Below are positions 50,422 through 58,196 of a DNA stretch of 64,000 nucleotides, one piece after another. The notes below the pieces were generated by a model, which worked only from the letters and a program-made list of their open reading frames with translations, had not been told where the DNA came from and made no database searches. The DNA is taken from contig JANQFE010000004.1 of NCBI GenBank assembly GCA_028278025.1, positions 16,113 through 80,112 on the forward strand, read 5' to 3'. This DNA is from Thermodesulfobacteriota bacterium (GTDB lineage: Bacteria > Desulfobacterota > WTBG01 > CAIYCZ01 > CAIRTM01). A program made the position numbers and the translations under genes. The first letter of the stretch is position 1, and every line of letters begins with the position of its first letter.

Positions 50422-50745
50422 ATGAGTAAAATAATAGACCAAATTAAAAGACTCATTGCCATAGGGGATATAAAAATATCTGATCATGGCTACGATGAAC
50501 TTGCTGAGGATAATATTTTTGTGAGAGATATTATTTCTGGTGTTGCTGATGCCGCAGTAATCGAAGATTATCCGGAATATCCCAAAGGACCATGTGTTCT
50601 TGTTTATCAAGAAGATTCTCAGCGAAAACCAATTCATACCGTATGGGGAATTCCAAAAGGTCATTCATCTCCTGCAGTTTTGGTGACTGCCTATAGGCCG
50701 GACCCGGAGTTGTGGACGGATGACTTTATGAGGAGGAAAAAATGA
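50422..50745 (+). CDS. Cassette 4: DUF4258-type small protein, possible toxin
   Basis: 107 residues. The family pattern is evident: [39 protein letters not shown] and [11 protein letters not shown], then [20 protein letters not shown]4258 proteins have a RelE/BrnT-like fold and are often encoded with a small partner, so a toxin role is suspected but unproven. The stop codon overlaps the next start (ATGA), indicating coupled translation with the 71-residue partner. Two-gene stabilisation modules of this kind are frequent in integron cassettes. Confidence 0.75.
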   Translation: MSKIIDQIKRLIAIGDIKISDHGYDELAEDNIFVRDIISGVADAAVIEDYPEYPKGPCVLVYQEDSQRKPIHTVWGIPKGHSSPAVLVTAYRPDPELWTDDFMRRKK

Positions 50746-50957
50746 AAAAGAGAATTCATACAAAGCTAGTACATGAGGGGCAATATATTGCGGAAGTCGA
50801 TATTGAATTAATCGATACCGATGAGGGCTGGTCACCATACCTTTCCTTAGATGACGCACAAAAGCTCGACGATGTGCGCGATGCTTTAAAAAGAGGTGAT
50901 ATAAAGGCCGCCACCCATCTCGCCCGCGTATATACTCTCACACCCGTAGCAATGTAA
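50742..50957 (+). CDS. Cassette 4: small partner protein of the DUF4258 gene, possible antitoxin
   Basis: 71 residues, with GAGGAG 7 bases before the ATG inside the preceding gene. It reads as a short beta strand region ([20 protein letters not shown]) followed by helices ([20 protein letters not shown]). No DNA-binding motif is clear. Coupling to the DUF4258 gene by ATGA overlap supports a two-gene module. It could equally be an accessory factor; the antitoxin role is inference. Confidence 0.7.
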   Translation: MKKRIHTKLVHEGQYIAEVDIELIDTDEGWSPYLSLDDAQKLDDVRDALKRGDIKAATHLARVYTLTPVAM

Positions 50958-50965
50958 TTATCACC

Positions 50966-51035
50966 TGAGAACCGGTAGCTTAAGTCCGACCAAAAAAGCT
51001 AACCGCTTTTTTGGCAGCTTAGCTTTTCGTTCGGT
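50966..51035 (+). repeat. attC-like site 4
   Basis: R'' TGAGAAC (50966-50972) matches the complement of its cassette start GTTCTTC at 5 of 7 positions. AGCTTAAG (50978-50985) pairs with CTTAGCT (51018-51024) with one extrahelical T. Between them lies a perfect 10-bp hairpin, CCAAAAAAGC with GCTTTTTTGG (50990-51014). R' is GTTCGGT (51029-51035). Confidence 0.6.
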
Positions 51036-51080
51036 GAAAGAACTGTATCAATATATATGAATTCATGGTAATTATTACGA

Positions 51081-51263
51081 ATGATGAAAAAAGTTGTTCA
51101 CAAAAGCAATCTTCATAGCCTTCAATCCGCGAGGGATGATCTATTGTACTGGTTGAGCCGTCCTGCGGAAGAACGCGTTGCAACCGTCGATTATCTGCGA
51201 AAGCAATATTATGGAAGTACAGAAAGACTTCAAAGAGTTGTTCGAGTTATTCAACGGGCATAA
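51081..51263 (+). CDS. Cassette 5: small basic protein usually paired with a nucleotidyltransferase-fold gene
   Basis: 60 residues, starting MMKKVVHKSNLHSLQSARDD, then a tryptophan-containing LLYWLSRPAEERVATVDYLR and basic TERLQRVVRVIQ. To my knowledge, proteins of this pattern commonly precede genes for nucleotidyltransferase-fold proteins in toxin-antitoxin-like pairs. Here the partner starts within this gene at 51211 but is cut short. Either ATG (51081 or 51084) can serve as start. Function unknown. Confidence 0.6.
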   Translation: MMKKVVHKSNLHSLQSARDDLLYWLSRPAEERVATVDYLRKQYYGSTERLQRVVRVIQRA

Positions 51264-51360
51264 AGTCGAATACATAGTATTTTTGAACAGCCCCGAGCAT
51301 ATTACTTTTTCAACATCCCCAGTATCCCTGGTTTTCCCTGCTTTTCAATGGAGCAAGTAG
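51211..51360 (+). pseudogene. Cassette 5: truncated nucleotidyltransferase-fold gene
   Basis: From the ATG at 51211 the reading frame gives MEVQKDFKELFELFNGHKVE followed by YIV, the typical first 23 residues of a nucleotidyltransferase-fold protein. The expected continuation (a Gly-Gly-containing strand with the catalytic acidic residues) is missing. After about 51280 the frame runs into unrelated, low-complexity sequence and stops at 51360, overlapping the start of the methyltransferase gene. A deletion has probably joined the start of this gene to the methyltransferase part of another cassette. Confidence 0.6.
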
Positions 51361-52199
51361 TGTTCAAGGAGCTTAAAGAAATAAATTCACGCCCGAAGCC
51401 ATTTCAATTCTATACTGCAGATGAATTATGGGCAAACGAGCATACTTCAAAACAAATGCTTGACTACCATTTAAACGAAGATATTGATGTCTCATCTCGA
51501 AACAAAAAGTTCATCGAACGCTCCGTTGAATGGATTGTTTCTCACTTTGGAGTTGATAATAACACTACAATTGCAGATTTTGGTTGTGGACCTGGTCTCT
51601 ATACAACCAGAATAGCTGAAAGAGGTGCAACAATTACTGGTATAGATTTTTCAGAAAATTCCCTAAAATATGCTAAACAGGTTGCGGAGCAAAAAGGCCT
51701 CATAATCAATTATGTTCACACAAATTATTTAGACTTTGAGACAACCAACAGATTCGACCTAATTATGATGATCATGTGTGACTACTGCGCCTTAAGCTCA
51801 GAGCAAAGAAAAACAATGCTTTCAAAATTTTCTTCTCTTGTAACGCCAGGTGGCTCTGTGTTGCTTGATGTGCATTCTTTGAATAGTTTTAATCAAAAAA
51901 AGGAATCAGCAACCTATGAACTTAATCAGTTAAATGGGTTTTGGTCCCCCAATGATTATTACTGTTTTATCAACACGTTCAAGTACCAAGAAGAGAAGGT
52001 AACTCTCGACAAATATACAATAATAGAGGAGGCCCAAAATCGCGTTATTTATAACTGGCTACAATATTTCAGCAAAGAATCATTGAGAAAAGAATTTGAA
52101 GAAAATGATTTTGAAAATGTGAGTTTCTTCTCAAATGTTGCGGGTGATATTTTCGATTCTGAATCCACAGAATTTGCCATCGTCGCGAAGAAACTGTAA
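51348..52199 (+). CDS. Cassette 5: class I SAM-dependent methyltransferase
   Basis: 283 residues. SAM-binding motif I is IADFGCGPGLYTTRIAERGA (about 74-93) with the acidic ITGIDFS at the end of the next strand, then LIMMIMCDYCAL (motif IV region) and LVTPGGSVLLDVHSL. The N-terminal 70 residues and the late aromatic region (GFWSPNDYYCFINTFKY) may shape the substrate pocket. The substrate is unknown; enzymes of this type in cassettes may modify small molecules or antibiotics, but nothing here proves that. No ribosome-binding site precedes the ATG, and the upstream sequence is a truncated gene, so expression may differ from the original context. Confidence 0.8.
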   Translation: MEQVVFKELKEINSRPKPFQFYTADELWANEHTSKQMLDYHLNEDIDVSSRNKKFIERSVEWIVSHFGVDNNTTIADFGCGPGLYTTRIAERGATITGIDFSENSLKYAKQVAEQKGLIINYVHTNYLDFETTNRFDLIMMIMCDYCALSSEQRKTMLSKFSSLVTPGGSVLLDVHSLNSFNQKKESATYELNQLNGFWSPNDYYCFINTFKYQEEKVTLDKYTIIEEAQNRVIYNWLQYFSKESLRKEFEENDFENVSFFSNVAGDIFDSESTEFAIVAKKL

Positions 52200-52200
52200 A

Positions 52201-52251
52201 ACCAAAACAGTCGACGGACAGCTTGAGTCGCCGCTGAATTCAACGTTATAC
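52201..52251 (+). repeat. attC-like site 5
   Basis: The right half is GCTGAATTCAAC followed by R' GTTATAC (52245-52251). GTCGA and CAGC on the left (52211-52223) can pair with TCAAC and GCTG on the right, around a small bulge. The R'' box is poorly defined (ACCAAAAC at 52201, against the expected ACCGAAC). The next ORF starts 20 bases after the boundary, as expected for a cassette. Confidence 0.5.
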
Positions 52252-52264
52252 AACATTTAAAACC

Positions 52265-52477
52265 ATGAAAAATCCACAATTATTTATGAAAATCAGTTTA
52301 ACAATGGGCTTGGTTGCTTTACTAATGACGGTCGGCGATTATCTAGCACTTCATGATATTTGGCACGACTATGTAAGCAAGCAAGTGATTGAAACTTATG
52401 GTGGCAATACCAATTTAAACATAAAAAATGGGACGATACAAAAAATCAACATCACCCGGCCAAACCGACGTAGCTGA
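52265..52477 (+). pseudogene. Cassette 6: truncated small membrane protein gene
   Basis: The frame encodes a hydrophobic N-terminal segment (MKISLTMGLVALLMTVGDYL) and ALHDIWHDYVSKQVIETYGG, a pattern seen in small cassette-encoded membrane proteins that normally continue into further hydrophobic segments. Here the last 15-20 residues are out of character (KINITRPNRRS) and lie inside the start of the methyltransferase gene at 52428. It is probably the 5' remnant of a gene cut by a deletion; a functional single-segment protein is possible. Confidence 0.55.
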
Positions 52478-53270
52478 ACACTATGCCTCCGGCTACGAAG
52501 CGGAGCGTTTGGATACAGGGGTAGGCAAGCTGGAACGTGAACGTTCGCGTGAGCTGATCGAACGGTTCCTTCCACCTCCCCCAGCGATCATTCTGGATGT
52601 GGGAGGTGGAGCCGGAGCCTACTCGTGCTGGCTTGCCAAGTTGGGATATAGCGTTCACCTAATTGACATTGTGCCACTTCATGTTGATTTGGCAAAGAAA
52701 ATGTCAGACTTGCAGCCGGCGGCCCCGTTGGCCAGCACAACAGTCGGGGATGCATGTTCATTGAAATGGGGGGACGACCAAGTCGATGGGGTCCTTTTAT
52801 TTGGACCTATGTATCATTTGACCGACAGGGGTGATCGCCTGCAGGCAGTGAAAGAAGCTTGGCGAGTTCTAAAAAAAAACGGTAGCCTTATTGCGGTTGG
52901 GATATCGAGGTTTGCCTCAGCTTTGGACGGATTGCGAAGCGGGTTCCTTGCCGATCCGGTATTTGCGACAATTGTTGACCAGGACTTGCAGAGTGGTCAA
53001 CATAAAAATCCTACTGAAAAGCCAGAGTACTTCATGGAAACGTTTTTTCACCACCCGGCTGAGTTGCGGAATGAGATAGCAGAAGGCGGATTCGAAGACG
53101 TGGGTGTATTTGGGGTTGAAGGTCCGGGTTGGCTGCTTCATGATTTCGACGGGTGGTGGAATGACAAGAATCTGAGGAGCCATGTCATCACGCTTGCCCG
53201 CAGGCTGGAGACAGAATCAAGTTTGCTGGGGATAAGTGCTCACCTCATTGCTGTAGGTCGAAAACAGTGA
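52428..53270 (+). CDS. Cassette 6: class I SAM-dependent methyltransferase
   Basis: 280 residues. Motif I is IILDVGGGAGAYSCWLAKLG (about 55-74), with VHLIDIVPLHVDLA ending in the ribose-binding acid, VDGVLLFGPMYHL as motif IV and AWRVLKKNGSLIAVGISRF as the later strand. It is not closely similar to the methyltransferase at 51348. The gene is clearly richer in G+C than its neighbours (close to 58% in one 60-base row against about 40% in the other methyltransferase), which points to a different source. The start overlaps the truncated gene by 50 bases. Substrate unknown. Confidence 0.8.
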   Translation: MGRYKKSTSPGQTDVAEHYASGYEAERLDTGVGKLERERSRELIERFLPPPPAIILDVGGGAGAYSCWLAKLGYSVHLIDIVPLHVDLAKKMSDLQPAAPLASTTVGDACSLKWGDDQVDGVLLFGPMYHLTDRGDRLQAVKEAWRVLKKNGSLIAVGISRFASALDGLRSGFLADPVFATIVDQDLQSGQHKNPTEKPEYFMETFFHHPAELRNEIAEGGFEDVGVFGVEGPGWLLHDFDGWWNDKNLRSHVITLARRLETESSLLGISAHLIAVGRKQ

Positions 53271-53280
53271 TTCGTTGTTA

Positions 53281-53333
53281 TTATAAATATCCCAAACCGC
53301 GGCAAAAAGCCGTCGTACCCCCCAACGTTTGAG
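53281..53333 (+). repeat. Possible attC-like site 6, end of the array
   Basis: R''-like TTATAAA (53281-53287) agrees with the complement of the cassette 6 start (GTTATAC) at 5 of 7 positions. The hairpin CGCGGC (53298-53303) with GCCGTCG (53309-53315) has one unpaired base and an AAAAA loop. The R' would be GTTTGAG (53327-53333). This is the weakest of the sites and may mark the degenerate end of the array. Confidence 0.35.
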
Positions 53334-53358
53334 CCTTAAAATAATGTTTTAAAAAGGA

Positions 53359-54516
53359 TCACTTTTCTAAATCTTTGGATGGATCATACATCGCTCCTGT
53401 GCCTGCGTTTTTTCTATCCTCTGTACTTCCACCCCAAATAATCATCCTGTCTCCAGTCCATATGGCTGTATGCCGGCACCTTGGTGAAGGTGCACCATCA
53501 GCGGATATGGATGACCAGGTGTCAGTTGAAGGATCATAAATGCCTCCATCATTAAAGTATGTATATGCTTCTGCACACCCCCCCCAGACGACCATAACCG
53601 AATCAGCCCATACAGCAGAATGAAAAAAGCGGGGTCCGGGTGCCCCATCTGTTGAGATGGGTTTCCAGGTATCTGTTTCAGGATTGTATTGCCCACCCGT
53701 ATTCAGAAATTCATTATCTTCTATGCCGCCCCAGACAATCATTTCAGCACCAGTCCATATCGCAATGTGCGCTCTTCTGCCTGTTGGAGCATTGATAGTG
53801 GATGTTGTCCTCCACGAGTTTGACTCAGGGTTGAAAATCCCGCCGGTATTGGTGTCCTTACTGTTTGTAGAGGTCACAGCAGCATAACCACCCCAGACAA
53901 TCATTTCTTTGCCGGTCCATATGGCTGTATGGCCAAATCGGCTTGTTGGGGCATCATTAGTTGCAATGGCATTCCATTGGTCTGTTACCGGGTCATACAT
54001 ACCGCCCATAGGATCATCGACATATTCATTAGCACCACCCCAAACAATCATTTCTTTGCCGGTCCATATGGCTGTATGTGCAGTACGACCAATCGGTACA
54101 TTTTCAGTGGACATCAAAGCCCACTCATCATCAACAGGATTATACATACCTCCCTGTCGCCAGCAGCCCTGAAAATCACCAAATTCATTCCCTCCGCCCC
54201 AGACAATCATCAGATCATTTGCCCAAACAGAAGTGTGTCCCTCACGGTTACATATTGGTGCTTCAGAAGTACTGTCCCATGTATCAAGGGCCAGGTCATA
54301 TATTGCCCCTTTATTCTCATTGTTTAGTCCACCCCAGACGATCATAACAGAACCCGTCCATACTGCCGGTTGAATTCCCATCACCCGCGGTGCATTTATT
54401 CTGGACATGGGTGTCCAGGGGCTTGAAGGATCGGGTCTGCAGCTAAAAATAGCCAAAATACCTATTATTATAAAAATCCGTTTGACGTAATATAAAAAAA
54501 GAGTGTTTATAGGCAT
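53359..54516 (-). CDS. Kelch-repeat lipoprotein, seven-bladed propeller
   Basis: 385 residues. The N-terminus has a membrane segment and lipobox (ILAIFSC, Cys near residue 26), so it is probably anchored in the envelope after export. The rest is seven kelch repeats of about 50 residues with the pattern R-GHTAIWTGKEMIVWGG and GGMYDPVTDQW, enough for one closed beta propeller. Such propellers bind proteins or glycans; no catalytic residues are visible. AAGGAA lies 6 bases before the ATG. It converges on the cassette array, with 88 bases between it and the last cassette ORF. It is not clearly part of the array, since it points the other way. Confidence 0.82.
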   Translation of the reverse strand: MPINTLFLYYVKRIFIIIGILAIFSCRPDPSSPWTPMSRINAPRVMGIQPAVWTGSVMIVWGGLNNENKGAIYDLALDTWDSTSEAPICNREGHTSVWANDLMIVWGGGNEFGDFQGCWRQGGMYNPVDDEWALMSTENVPIGRTAHTAIWTGKEMIVWGGANEYVDDPMGGMYDPVTDQWNAIATNDAPTSRFGHTAIWTGKEMIVWGGYAAVTSTNSKDTNTGGIFNPESNSWRTTSTINAPTGRRAHIAIWTGAEMIVWGGIEDNEFLNTGGQYNPETDTWKPISTDGAPGPRFFHSAVWADSVMVVWGGCAEAYTYFNDGGIYDPSTDTWSSISADGAPSPRCRHTAIWTGDRMIIWGGSTEDRKNAGTGAMYDPSKDLEK

Positions 54517-54573
54517 ATTAATTCCTTATGCTTTCTGAAATAGTAGATTGTAAGGTGGGGGCAGGACCTGCAA

Positions 54574-57084
54574 TTAGGCCGTATTGTTTTGAGAATTTCT
54601 TTCAAGAATCCATTTTTGAATCATTTCAAAAACCTTTTCCCGCTTTATCGGTTTCGGAACGAAATCATTCATCCCGGCATCCATGCAGGCGTCATAGTCC
54701 CTCTGCAGGACATTTGCCGTCATTGCAATAATCGGTACTTGTATAAATCCTGCACTGCGTATTTTCTTGCAGGCAGTTAATCCATCCATCTCCGGCATCT
54801 GGATATCCATAAAAATAAGATCAAATTTGTCGGGATCGTTGGTATATTTTGTAACAGCCTCTTTGCCGTTGGAAGCCACTACAACAGGATACCCGGCTTT
54901 TTGAAGCATTTTACATGCAAGTTTTTGATTTACCGGATTATCTTCAGTAAGCAGTATATTGGTTGAATGTTTTATATCTTCTGTTACCGAATACTGGGTG
55001 GTTATTCCAGACTGTTTTTCGTTTGAAGGGTCTGCTTCAATAGTCAGCAGATGTTTTATCATTTTGTGTAATTTTTGCTTGTTCACGGGGTACGGCAAGA
55101 AGCCGTGAAAGCCGGCATCCCGACAGCGGCCGGCCACATTATGTATATGGGGTGAAAAGGCAATAAACTTTACAGGCGGTATCTTATAAGCGCTTATTAT
55201 TGCGGGCAGCTCATATGCATCTCCATCCACAACCTGCATATTAACAGCACAGATATCAAAAGGGTCTCCCTGTTCTGCTGATTCCTGCAAAATACGGGAT
55301 GCTTTACTGCCCTGTGTGGTAACGACAACCCGCATGTTTATAGCCGTTAGGGATTGGTGCAGCAGCTCCCTGTTTATCTGATCAGGTTCAACAAGCAAAA
55401 TTTTCCTGTTATACGGCGATGTCTTAATGCTTTGTTGCACCTGACGCTTTTCTGTTTTTAATAGCCAGCCGGTAACATGAAATGTGCTGCCCCGGCCCTT
55501 TTTACTTTCAGCCCAAACATCTCCTTCCATCAGATTTGCAATTTTTTTACAGATTGTCAGACCAAGACCGGTACCCCCATATTTCCTGGTAGTTGAACCA
55601 TCGGCCTGTTTGAATGCGTCAAAAATAGTTCCGATTTTTTTCTTGGAAATACCGATACCGGTATCACGAACACTGGCATGAATTTTAACTTTATTTTCAT
55701 GTGTTTCTGCCACATCAAGTAAAAGCTCAATTTCACCTTCATCGGTAAACTTAACAGCATTACCGATAAGATTAACAATGATCTGTTTAAAACGATGCGG
55801 GTCACCTTTGACGATCGCGGGGACATCTTCACTTACCTTGTAAAATAAATTTATTTTCTTTGAACCGATTTTTGGTCTGACAATATCGCAGACATTATAG
55901 CAGAGTAGTTCCGGATCAAAATCAATTTCTTCAAGTTCAATTTGGCCGGATTCTATTTTAGAAAAATCAAGAACTTCATTGATAATTGTTAAAAGCAAAT
56001 CACCGCTTTCTTTTACGGTATTCAGATAATCGGACTGTTCAGCAGTTAGATCGCTATCAAGCAGCATGTCGACAAAACCCAATATACCGTTCAGCGGGGT
56101 ACGTATTTCATGGCTCATATTAGCAAGGAATTCACTTTTAGCCATGTTTGCAATTTCAGCATTTATAGCCAGTTGATTAGCATGAGCAATTGCCGTCTCA
56201 AGCTGAGTGTTTATATCTGCAAGTTCACGATTGGCCTGCTCAAGCTTCAGCTCAGAGCGTTTTCTTTCGGTTATATCTCGTATTATAGATACAGACCCTT
56301 TTTCTCTGCCGTGTTCATCTTTTATAATGCCGATGTTTTCCTCAATCGGTATAATTTTATTGTCTCGGCGTACCATATAACGATTAAGGTTCTTTTGGGG
56401 TGAATCCCCGCCATATACGGCAGTATTTTGATCCGTTTCTTTTGCATCCCCGTCTACCTCAATGTGAATCTGTTCACCGGCAGAGGTCTCATAGTTTCCG
56501 GAATAAGCCGGGGTAAAACTTTTCATATATTTACCGATGAGCTCTTCACGTTTGTAATCGATCATATCCATAACGGCTCTATTTACCTGAATCATCTTGC
56601 CGTCACTGTTGTACACAACTATTCCGTCAATGGAACTTTCGATAATGTTAAGAAAAAAGTCCATTGATTTTTTAAATTCTGCCTGGACTTTCTTGGCAAT
56701 CCTTTTTTTGGCAAGACCTTCCATCTCTTTCACAAGTGCCAGCACTATACCATCTACATTGTCTTTTACAGCATAATCCCGGACACCTGCTTTGATCGTC
56801 TGCACGGCTTCAGTAGGATCATACGATTCTGAAACGACGATAAGGGAGATATCCAGTAAGTTGCTTTTAAGGTGGATTAAAAGGTCAGAGAGACTGCATT
56901 CTGTGAGGTTGTTGTTATAGACAATGATATCACAGGGAACATTATCAATATGTTTTTTAATATCTGAAATTTTTTCAAATCGTTGGCAGTCTGATTCATA
57001 TGAAAGGCTGTCTAGTTTTCCAACCAATAACTGCAGTAGTTCATCTGATGTATCAACAAAAAGCAGTTTGAACTTGTTTTTCAT
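54574..57084 (-). CDS. Hybrid sensor histidine kinase with three receiver domains (two degenerate)
   Basis: 836 residues, no membrane segment. Order: degenerate receiver about 5-125 (the phospho-acceptor position is Asn in [10 protein letters not shown]); PAS domain about 140-280 ([20 protein letters not shown]); a coiled coil; HisKA with H325 ([20 protein letters not shown]); HATPase about 425-540 ([40 protein letters not shown]); a second degenerate receiver about 560-680 with N615 and no lysine; an intact receiver with D760 ([20 protein letters not shown]) and K811. It autophosphorylates and passes phosphate to its own last receiver; the partner regulator is likely the gene upstream at 57096, 11 bases away. 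It senses a cytoplasmic signal through the PAS domain. Confidence 0.92.
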   Translation of the reverse strand: MKNKFKLLFVDTSDELLQLLVGKLDSLSYESDCQRFEKISDIKKHIDNVPCDIIVYNNNLTECSLSDLLIHLKSNLLDISLIVVSESYDPTEAVQTIKAGVRDYAVKDNVDGIVLALVKEMEGLAKKRIAKKVQAEFKKSMDFFLNIIESSIDGIVVYNSDGKMIQVNRAVMDMIDYKREELIGKYMKSFTPAYSGNYETSAGEQIHIEVDGDAKETDQNTAVYGGDSPQKNLNRYMVRRDNKIIPIEENIGIIKDEHGREKGSVSIIRDITERKRSELKLEQANRELADINTQLETAIAHANQLAINAEIANMAKSEFLANMSHEIRTPLNGILGFVDMLLDSDLTAEQSDYLNTVKESGDLLLTIINEVLDFSKIESGQIELEEIDFDPELLCYNVCDIVRPKIGSKKINLFYKVSEDVPAIVKGDPHRFKQIIVNLIGNAVKFTDEGEIELLLDVAETHENKVKIHASVRDTGIGISKKKIGTIFDAFKQADGSTTRKYGGTGLGLTICKKIANLMEGDVWAESKKGRGSTFHVTGWLLKTEKRQVQQSIKTSPYNRKILLVEPDQINRELLHQSLTAINMRVVVTTQGSKASRILQESAEQGDPFDICAVNMQVVDGDAYELPAIISAYKIPPVKFIAFSPHIHNVAGRCRDAGFHGFLPYPVNKQKLHKMIKHLLTIEADPSNEKQSGITTQYSVTEDIKHSTNILLTEDNPVNQKLACKMLQKAGYPVVVASNGKEAVTKYTNDPDKFDLIFMDIQMPEMDGLTACKKIRSAGFIQVPIIAMTANVLQRDYDACMDAGMNDFVPKPIKREKVFEMIQKWILERNSQNNTA

Positions 57085-57095
57085 ATAAAATGAAT

Positions 57096-58022
57096 TTATT
57101 TCTTTGTGAAAATTCGAACTTTGTTTCTACCATCTTCTTTTGCATTATAAAGGGCCTCATCAGCAAATCGAATAAGTTCGGAATAGGAAACAGGTGTGTT
57201 GTCCGGTACACCTGCTACTCCCAGGCTAATGGTAATACCGATCTTTTTATCGTTAAACTGAAATTGGGAAGATTCTACATTTCCACGAATCCTTTCACAT
57301 AGCGCTGAAGCCTTTTCCAGAACCGTATGGGGTAGAATCAAAGAAAATTCTTCGCCACCATAGCGGGCGGCAAAATCGCAATCACGGATATTGTGTTTGA
57401 GCATCCTGGCAAGGGTTTTTAATATTTCATCACCAGCCTGATGACCGTATCGGTCATTAACATTTTTAAAATGATCAATATCAATCAACACACAACTAAG
57501 AGGAACAGTGTATCTTTTGGAGCGGCTGAATTCTTCAGAGATGCGCTCATGAAAATGCCGGTGGTTATACAGGTTTGTAAGACCGTCTTTTTTAATGAGA
57601 TCTTCTAAATACTTATTCTTTTCCTGGAGTTCGTCCCACAGGTTTTTCATTTTTATTTGTGTCTGCACGCGGGCCTGCAATTCACCGTAATCGAAAGGTT
57701 TGGGTACATAGTCTGCCGCGCCCAGTTCCAAGCCCTTAATTTTATCCAACGAATCACTCCTGCTTGTAACCATAATGATGGGGATATCTTTTGTGTCATC
57801 AAAAGCTTTCAGCTGTCTGCACACTTCATAACCGTCCATTTCAGGCATCATAAGGTCCAGCAAAATAACCTTGGGCAGTTGTGATTTTGCCAATGTTATG
57901 CCACTCGTCCCGTTTTCCGCAGTAATTACGGCATAACCTTTTTTTTCAAGTAAATTAGAAGCAAGTTTTCGTATGACAGCATTGTCGTCTATAACCAGGA
58001 CTTTATCTTCTTTAGTGTTCAT
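57096..58022 (-). CDS. Response regulator with GGDEF domain, diguanylate cyclase (PleD-like)
   Basis: 308 residues. Receiver domain 1-125 with D56 (ILLDLMMPEMDGYEVCRQLK) and KPF; GGDEF domain about 140-308 with the active-site GGEEF (222-226, AARYGGEEFSLIL) and the metal-binding LIDIDHFKNVNDRYGH. The inhibitory site R213-x-x-D216 lies just before it, so product feedback by c-di-GMP is likely. It makes c-di-GMP when phosphorylated. It lies upstream of the hybrid kinase in the same direction, so the two probably form a phosphorelay. It opposes the HD-GYP enzyme at 26242 and may act on the PilZ protein at 27243. Confidence 0.93.
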   Translation of the reverse strand: MNTKEDKVLVIDDNAVIRKLASNLLEKKGYAVITAENGTSGITLAKSQLPKVILLDLMMPEMDGYEVCRQLKAFDDTKDIPIIMVTSRSDSLDKIKGLELGAADYVPKPFDYGELQARVQTQIKMKNLWDELQEKNKYLEDLIKKDGLTNLYNHRHFHERISEEFSRSKRYTVPLSCVLIDIDHFKNVNDRYGHQAGDEILKTLARMLKHNIRDCDFAARYGGEEFSLILPHTVLEKASALCERIRGNVESSQFQFNDKKIGITISLGVAGVPDNTPVSYSELIRFADEALYNAKEDGRNKVRIFTKK

Positions 58023-58196
58023 TTGCTATATTTTATTAAAAAATAATATAATTATTATATGGATAGTTTTATTATTTTTTAATCGGTAATTTAAATGGAT
58101 AACTTAGTTCATTTTTAGATTTTCTAAAAATTTTTTATGGATTTTCAAGATATTAATCTAAGTAGCTAGCGGATTCAACACGTTCGTGCGGCTCCT

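Larger units (their letters stand above)
48189..53333 (+). mobile_element. Integron-type gene-cassette array lacking an integrase (CALIN-like)
   Basis: All ORFs from 48200 to 53270 are on the plus strand, each first ORF starting 11-66 bases after an apparent cassette boundary, with attC-like sites between them. Boundaries (G/TTRRRY-like) are seen after 48188, 48663, 49800, 50355, 51029, 52245 and, weakly, 53327. In integron cassettes, the first bases of a cassette are complementary to the R'' box of its own attC. Here TTGGAC (48664) pairs with GTCCAAC (49651), and TTAGGC (49801) with GCCTAAC (50270), both over all 7 bases when the flanking G is included. Base composition changes from cassette to cassette. 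No intI gene or attI is present in the window. Confidence 0.8.

Noticed and set aside
50990..51014. Perfect 10-bp hairpin as a Rho-independent terminator of the DUF4258 pair
   Set aside because: The T residues are inside the stem rather than after it, and the hairpin lies centrally between the arms of an attC-like site, which explains it better.
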